DNA of 64,000 bases, taken from the NCBI GenBank assembly GCA_947625145.1, contig CANQNC010000006.1, positions 1-64,000 on the forward strand. Reading direction: 5' to 3'. Source of the stretch: an uncultured Clostridia bacterium (lineage in GTDB: Bacteria; Bacillota; Clostridia; Christensenellales; CAG-917). This document shows, piece by piece, positions 34,374 to 42,753 of this stretch (the first letter of the stretch is position 1; each line of letters begins with the position of its first letter). The notes beneath the pieces are model-generated. The model saw nothing but the letters and a program-made list of their open reading frames with translations, was not told where the DNA came from and did no database searches. The position numbers and the translations under genes are program-made.

Positions 34374-35333
34374 ATGCGAGAATTTTGGCTGAAAAGCTAT
34401 GACGATACAGACATTTACGTCACGCTCTGGGACGACGTTGCCGCTCTGAAGGGCGTGATACAGCTTGTGCACGGCATGGGCGAGTATGCGCGCCGCTACG
34501 ACGAGCTTGCGGAGTTTTTCAACGGGCGGGGCTATATCGTGTTTGCGGACGATCACCGCGCGCACGGCAGGACGGAAAAGCCCGAAAACCTCGGCAAGCA
34601 TTACGGCGACGTCTTTGTCAAAACGCTGCACGACGAGCTGTTTTTCAGGGAGTGGCTGAAAGGTCAATATGAGCTTCCCATCTTCATGCTTGGGCACAGC
34701 TACGGCAGTTTCCTCGCGCAGGCTTTCGCGCAGGCGGGCACTGACATCAAGGCGATCGCGCTGACGGGCAGCGGACATATGAAGTCCCGCTTTTCGGCGG
34801 GGGCGGCGCTGATCGCTCCGCTGAAGCTGTTCGCGCCGAATTGGCGCCCCAAATTTGTGGAAAAGATGGGCGCGAAGATGTACCGCTACGACGGCGAAGA
34901 GGGCAAAAATCTTTGGCTCAACAGCGTCCCCGAACGCAGGGCGGAGTTTGACGACGATCCCCTTGTCCATGTGCCCATGAGCGTCAATTTTTATTACAGC
35001 ATGATGCGCAACACCTCAAAGCTGTATTCCAAGCGGGCGCTTGGACGGCTCAATCCCATGACCGCGATAGGCATTTTCAGCGGGGACGGCGACCCGCTCG
35101 GGGAATACGGAAAGGGCGTCAAGAGGCTGGACGATATGTACAGATCCGTGGGCATACAAAGCGAACTGCACCTCTATGAGGGCGCGCGGCATGAGGTGGC
35201 GTACGACCGCTGTTGCGAGCAGGTGCGGGAGGATATAGCCGAATTTTTCGACCGCTTTGTCATGTATCATCAAACCACGATATACGAAATTATGAACGAG
35301 GAGGAAAACCATGACGACGAGTATGTGTGGTGA
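34374..35333 (+). CDS. Alpha/beta hydrolase, lysophospholipase/monoacylglycerol lipase type
   Basis: A 319-residue serine hydrolase. The nucleophile elbow G-H-S-Y-G-S lies near residue 117, H-G-M-G-E-Y near 35 forms the oxyanion region, D-D-H-R-A-H-G-R near 61 is typical of the monoglyceride lipase/PldB subgroup, and G-D-G-D-P-L near 239 and R-H-E-V near 271 supply the acid and histidine. The predicted substrate is a lysolipid or monoacylglycerol, not decided by sequence. SD AAGGTGG precedes the ATG. Its last 23 bases overlap the following peptidase gene. Confidence 0.88.
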   Translation: MREFWLKSYDDTDIYVTLWDDVAALKGVIQLVHGMGEYARRYDELAEFFNGRGYIVFADDHRAHGRTEKPENLGKHYGDVFVKTLHDELFFREWLKGQYELPIFMLGHSYGSFLAQAFAQAGTDIKAIALTGSGHMKSRFSAGAALIAPLKLFAPNWRPKFVEKMGAKMYRYDGEEGKNLWLNSVPERRAEFDDDPLVHVPMSVNFYYSMMRNTSKLYSKRALGRLNPMTAIGIFSGDGDPLGEYGKGVKRLDDMYRSVGIQSELHLYEGARHEVAYDRCCEQVREDIAEFFDRFVMYHQTTIYEIMNEEENHDDEYVW

Positions 35334-36279
35334 CGCAAAGATCGTCTTGCCGCGCGGGTTTGAAGTGGGACACTTCAACGACGACTTCACAGGCGTCACC
35401 GCGATCATTTCAAAAAGAGGCGCGCTCGGCGGGTGCGATTGCCGCGGAGGGGCTCCCGGCACGCGCGAGACGGATCTGCTTCGCCCCGAAAAGATGATGG
35501 ATATGGTCAACGCCGTCGTGCTTTCGGGAGGCTCCGCCTATGGGCTTGCCTCCACAGTCGGCGTGATGGATTGGCTGAAAAAAGAGGGGTGCGGATTTAA
35601 GACCGCGGGGAAGATCGTCCCCATTGTTTCGGGCGCGGTCATCTTCGACCTAAACCACAAGGAATATCACTTCCCAACCGCGGAATACGGGTTTAAGGCA
35701 TGCGAAAACGCCACAAAAACCCCAAGTTTCGGCGAAATAGGCGCGGGGAAGGGCGCGACTGTCGGTAAACTGCGCGGCTTGAAATACGCCTCGAAAAGCG
35801 GCATAGGCGCCGCCACAGTGAAGGTCGCGGGGCTGAATGTGACCGCGATCGTCGCGGTCAACGCGCTTGGGGATATCGTGGATCCCGATTCGGGGGAGAT
35901 CCTCGCGGGCGCGAGAGGAAAGGACGGAAGTTTCATCAACACCGAAAAATGCCTCGCGTACGGCGAATTTGCAAAGCTGCTGTTCGGCACAAACACGACG
36001 ATCGGCTGTATCCTCACGGACGCAAAGCTGGACAAGGTCGGCGTAAACAAGTTGGCAAGCGTCTCGCACAACGGGCTTGCCCGCGCGATACGCCCCGTGC
36101 ACACCGACTATGACGGCGACACCATGTTTTGCCTGTCCACGTGCAAAAAGCCCGTGATCAACTTCGCTCTGCTGCAATGCGCGGCGGTGCAGGCGACCGC
36201 TCTTGCGATCTGTCGCGCGGCAAGGCCCAACGACTTTGCCTATCTGTCCGAGGTGGATGTCGAGGAGGATGAGGAGTAA
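35311..36279 (+). CDS. P1 family (DmpA/S58) peptidase
   Basis: A 322-residue member of the Ntn-hydrolase-like P1 peptidases, which cut themselves into two chains before a Ser or Thr nucleophile and act as aminopeptidases or amidases. The likely processing site is the F-G-T-N-T-T-I-G segment at residues 225-232. The N-terminal G-F-E-V-G-H and G-G-S-A-Y-G-L motifs fit the family. ATG 35311 has SD GAGGAGG inside the end of the hydrolase gene, and the two frames overlap, so translation is coupled. A terminator lies about 150 bases after the stop. Confidence 0.92.
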   Translation: MTTSMCGDAKIVLPRGFEVGHFNDDFTGVTAIISKRGALGGCDCRGGAPGTRETDLLRPEKMMDMVNAVVLSGGSAYGLASTVGVMDWLKKEGCGFKTAGKIVPIVSGAVIFDLNHKEYHFPTAEYGFKACENATKTPSFGEIGAGKGATVGKLRGLKYASKSGIGAATVKVAGLNVTAIVAVNALGDIVDPDSGEILAGARGKDGSFINTEKCLAYGEFAKLLFGTNTTIGCILTDAKLDKVGVNKLASVSHNGLARAIRPVHTDYDGDTMFCLSTCKKPVINFALLQCAAVQATALAICRAARPNDFAYLSEVDVEEDEE

Positions 36280-36430
36280 GCGGCGGGCGCGTCCTCTTTG
36301 AAAAGGAAAGGCATATCCAAGCGGAATTTTGTCCCTGCAAATATGTATCCGAGCTGAACTTGTGCCCCGGCGGCAATATGTTCTAGTGGAAAGATATATT
36401 CGAACGAAAACGGATATCCAAAAAATCAAA

Positions 36431-36464
36431 TTGAAAAAAGACGGCGATTTGCCGTCTTTTCGTT
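36431..36464 (+). terminator. Rho-independent terminator after the P1 peptidase
   Basis: Perfect 10-bp stem AAAAGACGGC / GCCGTCTTTT with loop GATTT, flanked by A and T runs. It lies 155 bases after the stop. The surrounding spacer 36280-36672 otherwise holds no gene. Confidence 0.85.
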
Positions 36465-36672
36465 TTGGCAATTGACCTATGCGCTTTGCAACTCGTTCCC
36501 TGCTGTGAGAAGAGATTTACGAGGCGTTTTCCCTCAAAATACACATGATGTGCAAAGCGTTTGTTCGCAAATATGCGCAATTTGCTAGTCGGTTGTTTGT
36601 AGGATACGCGCTGTTCGCAATACGTTTTTCATCAAAACAAGTGTGATGAGAGGCGTTGTCCGCTGGCCTAGG

Positions 36673-38499
36673 TCACTCGGCTTTTTTGCCGTAGGCGAGT
36701 TTCAGGCGCTGTTCGCCCGAGAGGATGACCTTGCGGATGCGGATGTTTTTGGGTGTGACTTCCAACATTTCGTCGTCGTTCAAAAACTCAAGTGACTCTT
36801 CAAGGCTCAAAATGCGCGGGGTGTTCAGTCTCAGCGCCTCGTCCGAGCCTGCGGCGCGCATGTTCGAGACGTGTTTGCGTTTGCACACGTTCACGCGGAT
36901 GTCGTCGCTCTTGGGAGACACGCCCACGACCATGCCCTCGTAGACCATGGTCTGCGGGGTGATGAAAAGTTGACCTCTTTCCTGCGCGTTGAACAGCCCG
37001 TAGGTGGTCGCTTCGCCCGTTTCAAACGCGACGAGCGAGCCCGTGTATCTGCGGGGAATGGGCCCTTTGTAGGGGGCGTAGCCGTCGAAAAGCTGATTCA
37101 TCACGCCCTCGCCCTTTGTGTCCGTCAAAAACTCGTTTTTGAAGCCGAACAGCCCGCGGGCGGGGATCTTGAATTCCATACGTATCCTGCTTCCTATGGG
37201 GTCCATTGTGACAAGTTCGCCCTTCCTGACGCCCATGCGCTCCATCACGGAGCCGACGCACTCGGACGGGACGTCGATGAAAAGCCTCTCCATAGGCTCG
37301 CATTTTGCGCCGTCTATCTCCTTGAAGATGACCTTCGGAGTGCCCACGCCAAACTCGTAGCCCTCGCGGCGCATGGTTTCGATGAGGATGGAAAGGTGCA
37401 TTTCCCCTCTGCCGCAGACCTTGAATGCGTCCGGCGATTCAGTCTGGTAGACCCGCAACGAGACGTCCTTCAAAAGCTCTCTGAACAGCCTTTCCCTAAG
37501 ATGCCTCGACGTGACGTATTTCCCCTCTCTTCCCGCAAAGGGGCTGTCGTTCACGCAAAAGTTCATTTCGATGGTGGGCTCGCCTATCTTGACGAAGGGA
37601 ACGGGGTCTATCTTGTTGGGGGAGCAGATGGTGTTGCCGATGTTGATATTCTCTATGCCGCTGAAGCACACAATGTCGCCCACGTACGCGTTTTCCACGG
37701 GCACGCGCTTGAGCCCCTCTATCTGGAAGAGATTGGCGATCTTGCTCTTGAAGGGGGAGATGCCGCTGTGATAGTCGCAGACGACGATCTCCTTTGCGGC
37801 GTCCACTCTGCCGCGCTCTATCCTGCCTATGCCGATCCTGCCCACATAGTCGTTGTAATCTATCGCGGAAACGAGAAGTTGAAGGTCCCCGTTTTCGTCC
37901 CCTTCGGGGGCGGGGATATAGTCCAAGATTGTGTCGAACAGGGGCTTGAGGTCCACTCCCTTTTCGTGGGGATCGCGCGTCGCCGTGCCCGCCTTGCCCG
38001 AGCAGTATAGGATTGGGCTGTCAAGCTGTTCCTCTGAAGCGTCGAGGTCCAAAAGCAATTCCAAAACCTCGTCCGCCACCTCGTCAAGCCGAGCGTCGGG
38101 TCTGTCTATTTTGTTGACGACGATGATGATCTTAAGCCCAAGCGCAAGCGCTTTTTCCACGACGAAGCGGGTTTGGGGCATAGGTCCCTCGGCGGCGTCC
38201 ACAAGCAGGACAACGCCCGCGACCATTTTCAGCACTCTTTCGACTTCTCCCGAAAAGTCCGCGTGCCCCGGGGTGTCTATGATGTTGATCTTGACGTCCC
38301 CGTAGTGTATGGACGTGTTTTTTGCAAGGATGGTGATGCCTCTTTCCCTTTCGAGGTCGCCCGAGTCCATGACGCAAGTCGCCACCTGCTGATTTTCCCT
38401 GAAAGTGCCCGATTGTTTGAGCATGGCGTCCACAAGCGTGGTCTTACCGTGGTCTACGTGCGCAATGATGGCTATGTTTCTCAAATCCTGTCTTATCAT
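36673..38499 (-). CDS. typA: Ribosome-associated GTPase TypA/BipA
   Basis: A 608-residue translational GTPase that binds the 70S ribosome and supports assembly and stress growth. G1 A-H-V-D-H-G-K-T is at residues 13-20, followed by switch I E-R-E-R-G-I-T-I, G3 D-T-P-G-H-A-D-F and G4 N-K-I-D. The later EF-G-like domains and the C-terminal TypA-specific domain, including G-L-F-N-A-Q-E-R-G, are complete. GAGG lies 6 bases before the ATG. A promoter on the minus strand diverges from that of the serine ammonia-lyase gene. Confidence 0.97.
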   Translation of the reverse strand: MIRQDLRNIAIIAHVDHGKTTLVDAMLKQSGTFRENQQVATCVMDSGDLERERGITILAKNTSIHYGDVKINIIDTPGHADFSGEVERVLKMVAGVVLLVDAAEGPMPQTRFVVEKALALGLKIIIVVNKIDRPDARLDEVADEVLELLLDLDASEEQLDSPILYCSGKAGTATRDPHEKGVDLKPLFDTILDYIPAPEGDENGDLQLLVSAIDYNDYVGRIGIGRIERGRVDAAKEIVVCDYHSGISPFKSKIANLFQIEGLKRVPVENAYVGDIVCFSGIENINIGNTICSPNKIDPVPFVKIGEPTIEMNFCVNDSPFAGREGKYVTSRHLRERLFRELLKDVSLRVYQTESPDAFKVCGRGEMHLSILIETMRREGYEFGVGTPKVIFKEIDGAKCEPMERLFIDVPSECVGSVMERMGVRKGELVTMDPIGSRIRMEFKIPARGLFGFKNEFLTDTKGEGVMNQLFDGYAPYKGPIPRRYTGSLVAFETGEATTYGLFNAQERGQLFITPQTMVYEGMVVGVSPKSDDIRVNVCKRKHVSNMRAAGSDEALRLNTPRILSLEESLEFLNDDEMLEVTPKNIRIRKVILSGEQRLKLAYGKKAE

Positions 38500-38549
38500 A
38501 AAAGCCTCTTCTCCGCCGAACGCAAGGACGCGGCGTCTGAATTCAAGTT

Positions 38550-38579
38550 ATAATAGCACATTTCTTTCGGCGTTGGCAA
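38550..38579 (-). promoter_or_regulatory. SigA promoter of typA
   Basis: Minus strand TTGCCA (38579-38574), 18-base spacer, TATTAT (38555-38550). Confidence 0.65.
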
Positions 38580-38625
38580 TTCTATGAGCGCGTTTGACAA
38601 AAAATATAAAATATTTTTTCACGCA

Positions 38626-38653
38626 TTGTATTTGGGCGCGCGTATGATATAAT
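38626..38653 (+). promoter_or_regulatory. SigA promoter of the L-serine ammonia-lyase gene
   Basis: TTGTAT (38626-38631), 16-base spacer, TATAAT (38648-38653), followed by SD GGAGGA and ATG 38670. Confidence 0.7.
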
Positions 38654-38669
38654 TTGTGCGGAGGACGAT

Positions 38670-39887
38670 ATGAAGAGTTTGCGTGAGCTTTACAGGATAG
38701 GAAGAGGCCCTTCCAGCTCGCATACCATAGGCCCCGAAAGGCTTGCGAAAATGTTTGAGGGGGAATATCCCGACGCGGCGGCATACAGAGTGACGCTGTT
38801 CGGCTCGCTTGCGCTCACGGGCAAGGGGCACGGCACGGACGTCGTTTTGAAAAAGACCTTGACAAAGCCCGCCGAGATCGTGTTCGATCGCGACACAAAA
38901 CAACCTCATCCCAACACCATGCTGTTTTGCGCCCTCGACGAGGACGGAAACGTGGTCGCCCAAAGGACGGCAGTCAGTTTGGGCGGCGGCGCGGTGCGCA
39001 TGGAGGGCATGCCCTCCGCGGAGCCCGAGGACGTGTATCCGCAAGACAGCTTCGAGGAGATACGCAGCTTTTGCGAGCAAAAGGGCATCGGACTTGACGA
39101 GTACGCTTTCGAGTTCGAGGGCGAGGACATAAAGGAATATCTGAAAGGAATATGGCGTGTCATGCAACGCTCTGTCTACGAGGGGCTGTCCGCGACGGGC
39201 GAGCTTCCGGGAGGACTTGGCACTCGGCGCAAGGCTAGGACGCTGTTCGATCAGGCGGGGGAAAACGAGGAGCCCGAGACCCGCGAAAACAGGCTTGTAT
39301 GCGCGTACGCGTTTGCCGTGTCCGAGCAAAACGCGGCGGGAGAGACCATAGTCACCGCGCCTACGTGCGGAGCTTCGGGGATATTGCCCGCCGTGCTGAA
39401 ATACGAGCAAATCAAATACGACCTTGACGAAGAGCGCGTCGTTCGCGCGCTCGCCGTAGCGGGGATCATAGGCAATATAGTCAAACAAAACGCCTCGATC
39501 AGCGGGGCTGAGTGCGGCTGTCAGGCGGAATGCGGAACGGCTTGCAGTATGGCGGCGGCTGCCGCGGCGCATATCGCGGGGCTGAATCTCGATCAGATCG
39601 AGTACGCCGCAGAGGTCGCCATGGAGCATCATCTCGGGCTGACCTGCGACCCCGTGGAAGGGCTTGTGCAGATCCCGTGCATAGAGCGTAACGCCGTTTG
39701 CGCCATGCGCGCCATCAATATCGCGTCTCTTGCCAACTTCCTTGCGGGCTCGAGGCAGATATCCTTTGACGCGGTGGTCAAAACCATGTATCTGACGGGC
39801 AAGGACATCAGCGCAAGCTATCGCGAAACTTCGGAGGGCGGCCTTGCAAAGACCTACGAGACCTCTCGCCTCAAAATGAAAAAATAA
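38670..39887 (+). CDS. sdaA: L-serine ammonia-lyase, iron-sulfur, single-chain type
   Basis: A 405-residue enzyme converting L-serine to pyruvate and ammonia. The N-terminal beta-type domain carries the phosphate/serine-binding G-P-S-S-S-H-T-I-G-P. The C-terminal alpha domain has T-A-P-T-C-G-A-S-G near residue 230, the cluster ligands in S-G-A-E-C-G-C-Q-A-E-C-G and C-D-P-V-E-G-L-V-Q-I-P-C. Many Clostridia split these parts into SdaAB and SdaAA; here they are fused in the order beta-alpha, as in E. coli. A bidirectional terminator follows. Confidence 0.95.
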   Translation: MKSLRELYRIGRGPSSSHTIGPERLAKMFEGEYPDAAAYRVTLFGSLALTGKGHGTDVVLKKTLTKPAEIVFDRDTKQPHPNTMLFCALDEDGNVVAQRTAVSLGGGAVRMEGMPSAEPEDVYPQDSFEEIRSFCEQKGIGLDEYAFEFEGEDIKEYLKGIWRVMQRSVYEGLSATGELPGGLGTRRKARTLFDQAGENEEPETRENRLVCAYAFAVSEQNAAGETIVTAPTCGASGILPAVLKYEQIKYDLDEERVVRALAVAGIIGNIVKQNASISGAECGCQAECGTACSMAAAAAAHIAGLNLDQIEYAAEVAMEHHLGLTCDPVEGLVQIPCIERNAVCAMRAINIASLANFLAGSRQISFDAVVKTMYLTGKDISASYRETSEGGLAKTYETSRLKMKK

Positions 39888-39933
39888 AGCCTCGCCAAAG
39901 AGCGGAGTTTTCCGAAAAATCAGAGCATAAGGG

Positions 39934-39955
39934 AAAGAGCGCTTGCGTGCTCTTT
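39934..39955. terminator. Hairpin, diverged copy of the adjacent terminator
   Basis: AAAGAGC...GCTCTTT stem around GCTTGC, 47 bases after the sdaA stop. Its sequence closely matches the stronger hairpin 30 bases downstream, suggesting a duplicated terminator. Confidence 0.7.
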
Positions 39956-39963
39956 GTATAAGA

Positions 39964-39990
39964 AAAAGAGCGTTTGCACGCTCTTTTCGA
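39964..39990. terminator. Bidirectional terminator between sdaA and a small membrane gene
   Basis: Perfect 10-bp stem AAAAGAGCGT / ACGCTCTTTT with loop TTGC. A and T runs on the two sides serve sdaA (plus) and the small gene ending at 40015 (minus). Confidence 0.9.
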
Positions 39991-40014
39991 TTTTTGGGTT
40001 TTGTCTGTTTCGAC

Positions 40015-40248
40015 TTATGCCTTTGCGAGGCAGAGATGCTTGAACAGCAGGCACCACACGATGTCCACCCAGCCGATGACCAAGCCAAAGAAGGTGACAA
40101 GGATCGCCGCCACAAGGGTAAGCGCATTCTTCGTCTTGATGAATGCGGACCATCTTACGAGGATCTCTGTGACCCAGTTGACAAACGGGATGAGAAGAAG
40201 GATGATTTGGACCAGTCTACTTTGTTTGTTGAACCATGTTGCAATCAT
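40015..40248 (-). CDS. Small membrane protein of unknown function
   Basis: A 77-residue protein with two hydrophobic helices (about residues 13-30 and 42-68) separated by a short basic loop (V-R-W-S-A-F-I-K-T-K). SD AGGAG lies about 9 bases before the ATG, and a strong terminator follows, so it is likely expressed as a single gene. I do not recognise a family with certainty. Confidence 0.75.
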   Translation of the reverse strand: MIATWFNKQSRLVQIILLLIPFVNWVTEILVRWSAFIKTKNALTLVAAILVTFFGLVIGWVDIVWCLLFKHLCLAKA

Positions 40249-40450
40249 TTTTTGTTTCTCCTTTTTGTATTTTGATTGTTAAAAATATTATACGTCTTTG
40301 ATGAGTTCAATGTCAAGAACCGCTGAAAAATCTTTATAAAAATTTTTGCGATTTTTTCGGTCGGGAGCGGATATTGTCGATAGGTCGGGGGCACGCCGTA
40401 TCTCCCTCTTTCAAAAACCGCATTTTGCTCGGATTTGTGCAAATTGACCG

Positions 40451-40479
40451 TTGAAATGCGGGAGGAATTATTGTATAAT
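40451..40479 (+). promoter_or_regulatory. SigA promoter of the GPH-type symporter gene
   Basis: TTGAAA (40451-40456), 17-base spacer, TATAAT (40474-40479). The leader before ATG 40527 is about 40 bases. Confidence 0.78.
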
Positions 40480-40526
40480 AAAAATACCGCGCGGCAAAAG
40501 CCATCTTATGCGGTTTGGGGGGAGTT

Positions 40527-42281
40527 ATGTCGGACGCCGAACTCATTAAAAAGCCGAAGCGCTTTTTCGGGCTTACGGGCAACATGTGGGTATATGCGCT
40601 TGGAGTGATGGGCATCAACCTTGCGATAGGGCTTGTCAACAGCTATCAGGCGGAGTTTTTCAACAAGATCTTAAACGCCAATCTGATCGCGGTGGCGGTC
40701 ATCATCCTCGTCGCAAAATTCGTAAGCATTTTTGCGGATATCATCATAGGCAATCTCATTGATCGAGCGCACTTCAAATCGGGCAAGATGCGCCCTTGGA
40801 TCCTCATGTCCGCGTTTCCTCTCGCGGTGTTTACGATGTTGTCCTTTGTTGCGATCCCGTTTGGCAACTCCACGGGCGGAAACGTGGGCAAATATATCTA
40901 CATTACGCTGATCCTCATCCTTTGGAACGTGAGTATGACGATGGCGGATATCCCCTCGCAGGGCATGCTGTCCCTTGTCTCGAACAACTCGAACGACACA
41001 AACAACGCCGCGGGCATGGCAAACACCCTCAAATCCCTTGCGCTTGCGGTGTCGGGGCTGTTTATCACCTTCATGTGCGTGCTGACGGGCAGCGGGGACG
41101 TCACGTGGCGCGAATATCTTCTGACGGCGGGCGTAATGTCCGCGATAGGGCTGGGCTTTCAGCTGTTTATGTACTTCAAGTGCAAGGAGACCGTGCGTTC
41201 GACGTCCTCTTCGGGCATGACCTTCAAGGAGATGTTCAGAGAGCTCAGACACAACAAACAGATCATGATCGTGCTCGGCACCTATCTGTTGGGCTTTGCG
41301 AGGAATATCGGCATGGGCATTGCCGTGCAGGCAAGTTGTATCCTCATACGCGACGGAATAGACCTGTCCTTCATTGGCATGGGCGTGCTGAGAGGGGATC
41401 AATGCAGTTGGGCGATTGGCATAACCTCCGCGATATCAAGCGCGATCTTCATTGTGCTCAACCCCGTGATCAACAAGAAGTTGGGAGAAAAGAGATATTT
41501 CATACTCTTCGGGCTGTACGGCTTTTTTGTCAGCTTCGTCTCCTTTTTGCTGTACGTTTTCGCAGGTCCCGCGTTCAGAGGGATAATCGCTATCTTGATA
41601 TATCAATTCTTCATGGGCATATCCTTCGCGCCCAACGGCTATCTGCCCATGGTCATGACCGCGGATATCGTGGATTATCAGGAATGGAAAACGGGCAAAC
41701 GGACCGAGGGCACGCAATTTGCCATCTTGTCCATGTCAAACAAGTTGTCAAACGCGCTGTCCGTGTCCATGGGATTGCTGCTGATCGGTGCGATCGGCTA
41801 CAGTTCGGACAAGTATTTCGGCATAGTCAACGCGGGCGGGGAGGTCTCGACATACGTCACAAACGCCATGCAAAACAAGGCGTGGGCGATCTATTTCCTA
41901 CTGCCCGGGATATGCATGCTTGCAAGCTCGATCCTTATGCTGTTTTACAAGATAGATGAAAAGACAAAGAAGCAGATGCGCGAGGAACTTGCCGCTCGTC
42001 ACGCCCAAGATGAGCTCGACGCGCAAGCGGACGCGTCAGACAAAACAGAACCTATGGACGGCGAAGAGGGCGACAATGCGGAAAACAAATCCGAAGCGGA
42101 ACACTCGGAAGCCGCGGACGAAGCAGAAAACGGCGACTCCGAAGCGGAAGGCGCAAACTCGGACGGCTCCGAGGACAACGCCGAGGAAGCGAACAGAGTC
42201 GAGGAAAGCGCAAGAGAGATCGCGTGCGACGCAAACGCCGCGCCGAACGAAGCAGAAGGCGACGCAGGCGCCGAGCAATAG
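40527..42281 (+). CDS. MFS transporter, glycoside-pentoside-hexuronide (GPH) symporter type
   Basis: A 584-residue transporter with about twelve membrane helices in the first 480 residues. G-N-M-W-V-Y-A near the start, D-I-I-I-G-N-L-I-D-R-A-H-F-K-S-G-K-M-R-P-W in the first loop, and D-I-V-D-Y-Q-E-W-K-T-G-K-R-T-E-G between helices 10 and 11 are marks of GPH family sugar symporters. After the last helix comes a tail of about 95 residues dominated by Glu, Asp, Ala, Ser and Asn, which is unusual for the family. ATG 40527 is chosen for its GGGGGAG SD. The substrate is not predictable; no glycosidase lies beside it. Confidence 0.9.
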   Translation: MSDAELIKKPKRFFGLTGNMWVYALGVMGINLAIGLVNSYQAEFFNKILNANLIAVAVIILVAKFVSIFADIIIGNLIDRAHFKSGKMRPWILMSAFPLAVFTMLSFVAIPFGNSTGGNVGKYIYITLILILWNVSMTMADIPSQGMLSLVSNNSNDTNNAAGMANTLKSLALAVSGLFITFMCVLTGSGDVTWREYLLTAGVMSAIGLGFQLFMYFKCKETVRSTSSSGMTFKEMFRELRHNKQIMIVLGTYLLGFARNIGMGIAVQASCILIRDGIDLSFIGMGVLRGDQCSWAIGITSAISSAIFIVLNPVINKKLGEKRYFILFGLYGFFVSFVSFLLYVFAGPAFRGIIAILIYQFFMGISFAPNGYLPMVMTADIVDYQEWKTGKRTEGTQFAILSMSNKLSNALSVSMGLLLIGAIGYSSDKYFGIVNAGGEVSTYVTNAMQNKAWAIYFLLPGICMLASSILMLFYKIDEKTKKQMREELAARHAQDELDAQADASDKTEPMDGEEGDNAENKSEAEHSEAADEAENGDSEAEGANSDGSEDNAEEANRVEESAREIACDANAAPNEAEGDAGAEQ

Positions 42282-42321
42282 GCTCTCCGCTCAAAACCTT
42301 GTCGCTTGACCATGTACGAAA

Positions 42322-42382
42322 GCCGAAGTCATCGGGCTTCGGCCAAATGAATGAAAGCCGAAGTCATCGGACTTCGGCTTTT
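42322..42382 (+). terminator. Tandem duplicated terminator after the symporter gene
   Basis: Two near-identical hairpins, GCCGAAG...CTTCGGC at 42322-42343 and 42357-42378, sharing loop sequence TCATCGG. The second is followed by TTTT. It lies 40 bases after the stop. Confidence 0.88.
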
Positions 42383-42568
42383 CAAATCGTTTGAGTTTTG
42401 ATAATTGTTTATTTTAATACGAGATTAGTTTTATACTATGATTTGTCGATCGTTTTCAAAACTTTTCGGCATTTTAATTTCTTAGTTTTTCACGTCTTCC
42501 CCGATTGTTTTGGACAAAAATCAAAAGCTTGTCAAATTACGTCTATCTGCTTGACAAGACCGAGAACC

Positions 42569-42615
42569 CGTTTTGGGCGCAAAAAACAAAGGCTCGTCAA
42601 ATCGACAAGCCTATT
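42569..42615 (-). terminator. Terminator element of the P-type ATPase gene, repeated elsewhere
   Basis: The minus strand forms AGGCTTGTC / GACGAGCCT followed by a T-rich run. The 47-bp element is 81% identical (38 of 47, counted by eye) to 48513-48559, which also lies behind a minus-strand gene. Confidence 0.7.
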
Positions 42616-42651
42616 TACAACAACAGTTTGATACGCGATTGCTTTTTACGG

Positions 42652-42725
42652 ACTCGCTTACGCGAGTTTGTTTTTGCATCAGCTTGCGTATTGATGCGAA
42701 ATCGTTGTCTTAAACGCTTGCGTTT
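42652..42725. repeat. Three successive small hairpins
   Basis: ACTCGCTTACGCGAGT (42652-42667), a stem GCATCA/TGATGC around GCTTGCGT (42676-42697) and AAACGCTTGCGTTT (42712-42725). All share a CTT(G/A)CG centre. They lie between the converging symporter and ATPase genes. Confidence 0.65.
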
Positions 42726-42753
42726 CAATACGCGTTTTTACACGGGTCTGAGC

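Noticed and set aside
36871-38010. Plus-strand open frame opposite typA
   Set aside because: TypA is complete on the other strand; the antisense product has no domain features or SD.
38619-40127. Minus-strand open frame opposite the serine ammonia-lyase gene
   Set aside because: It covers both promoter and terminator regions of real genes and its composition is atypical.
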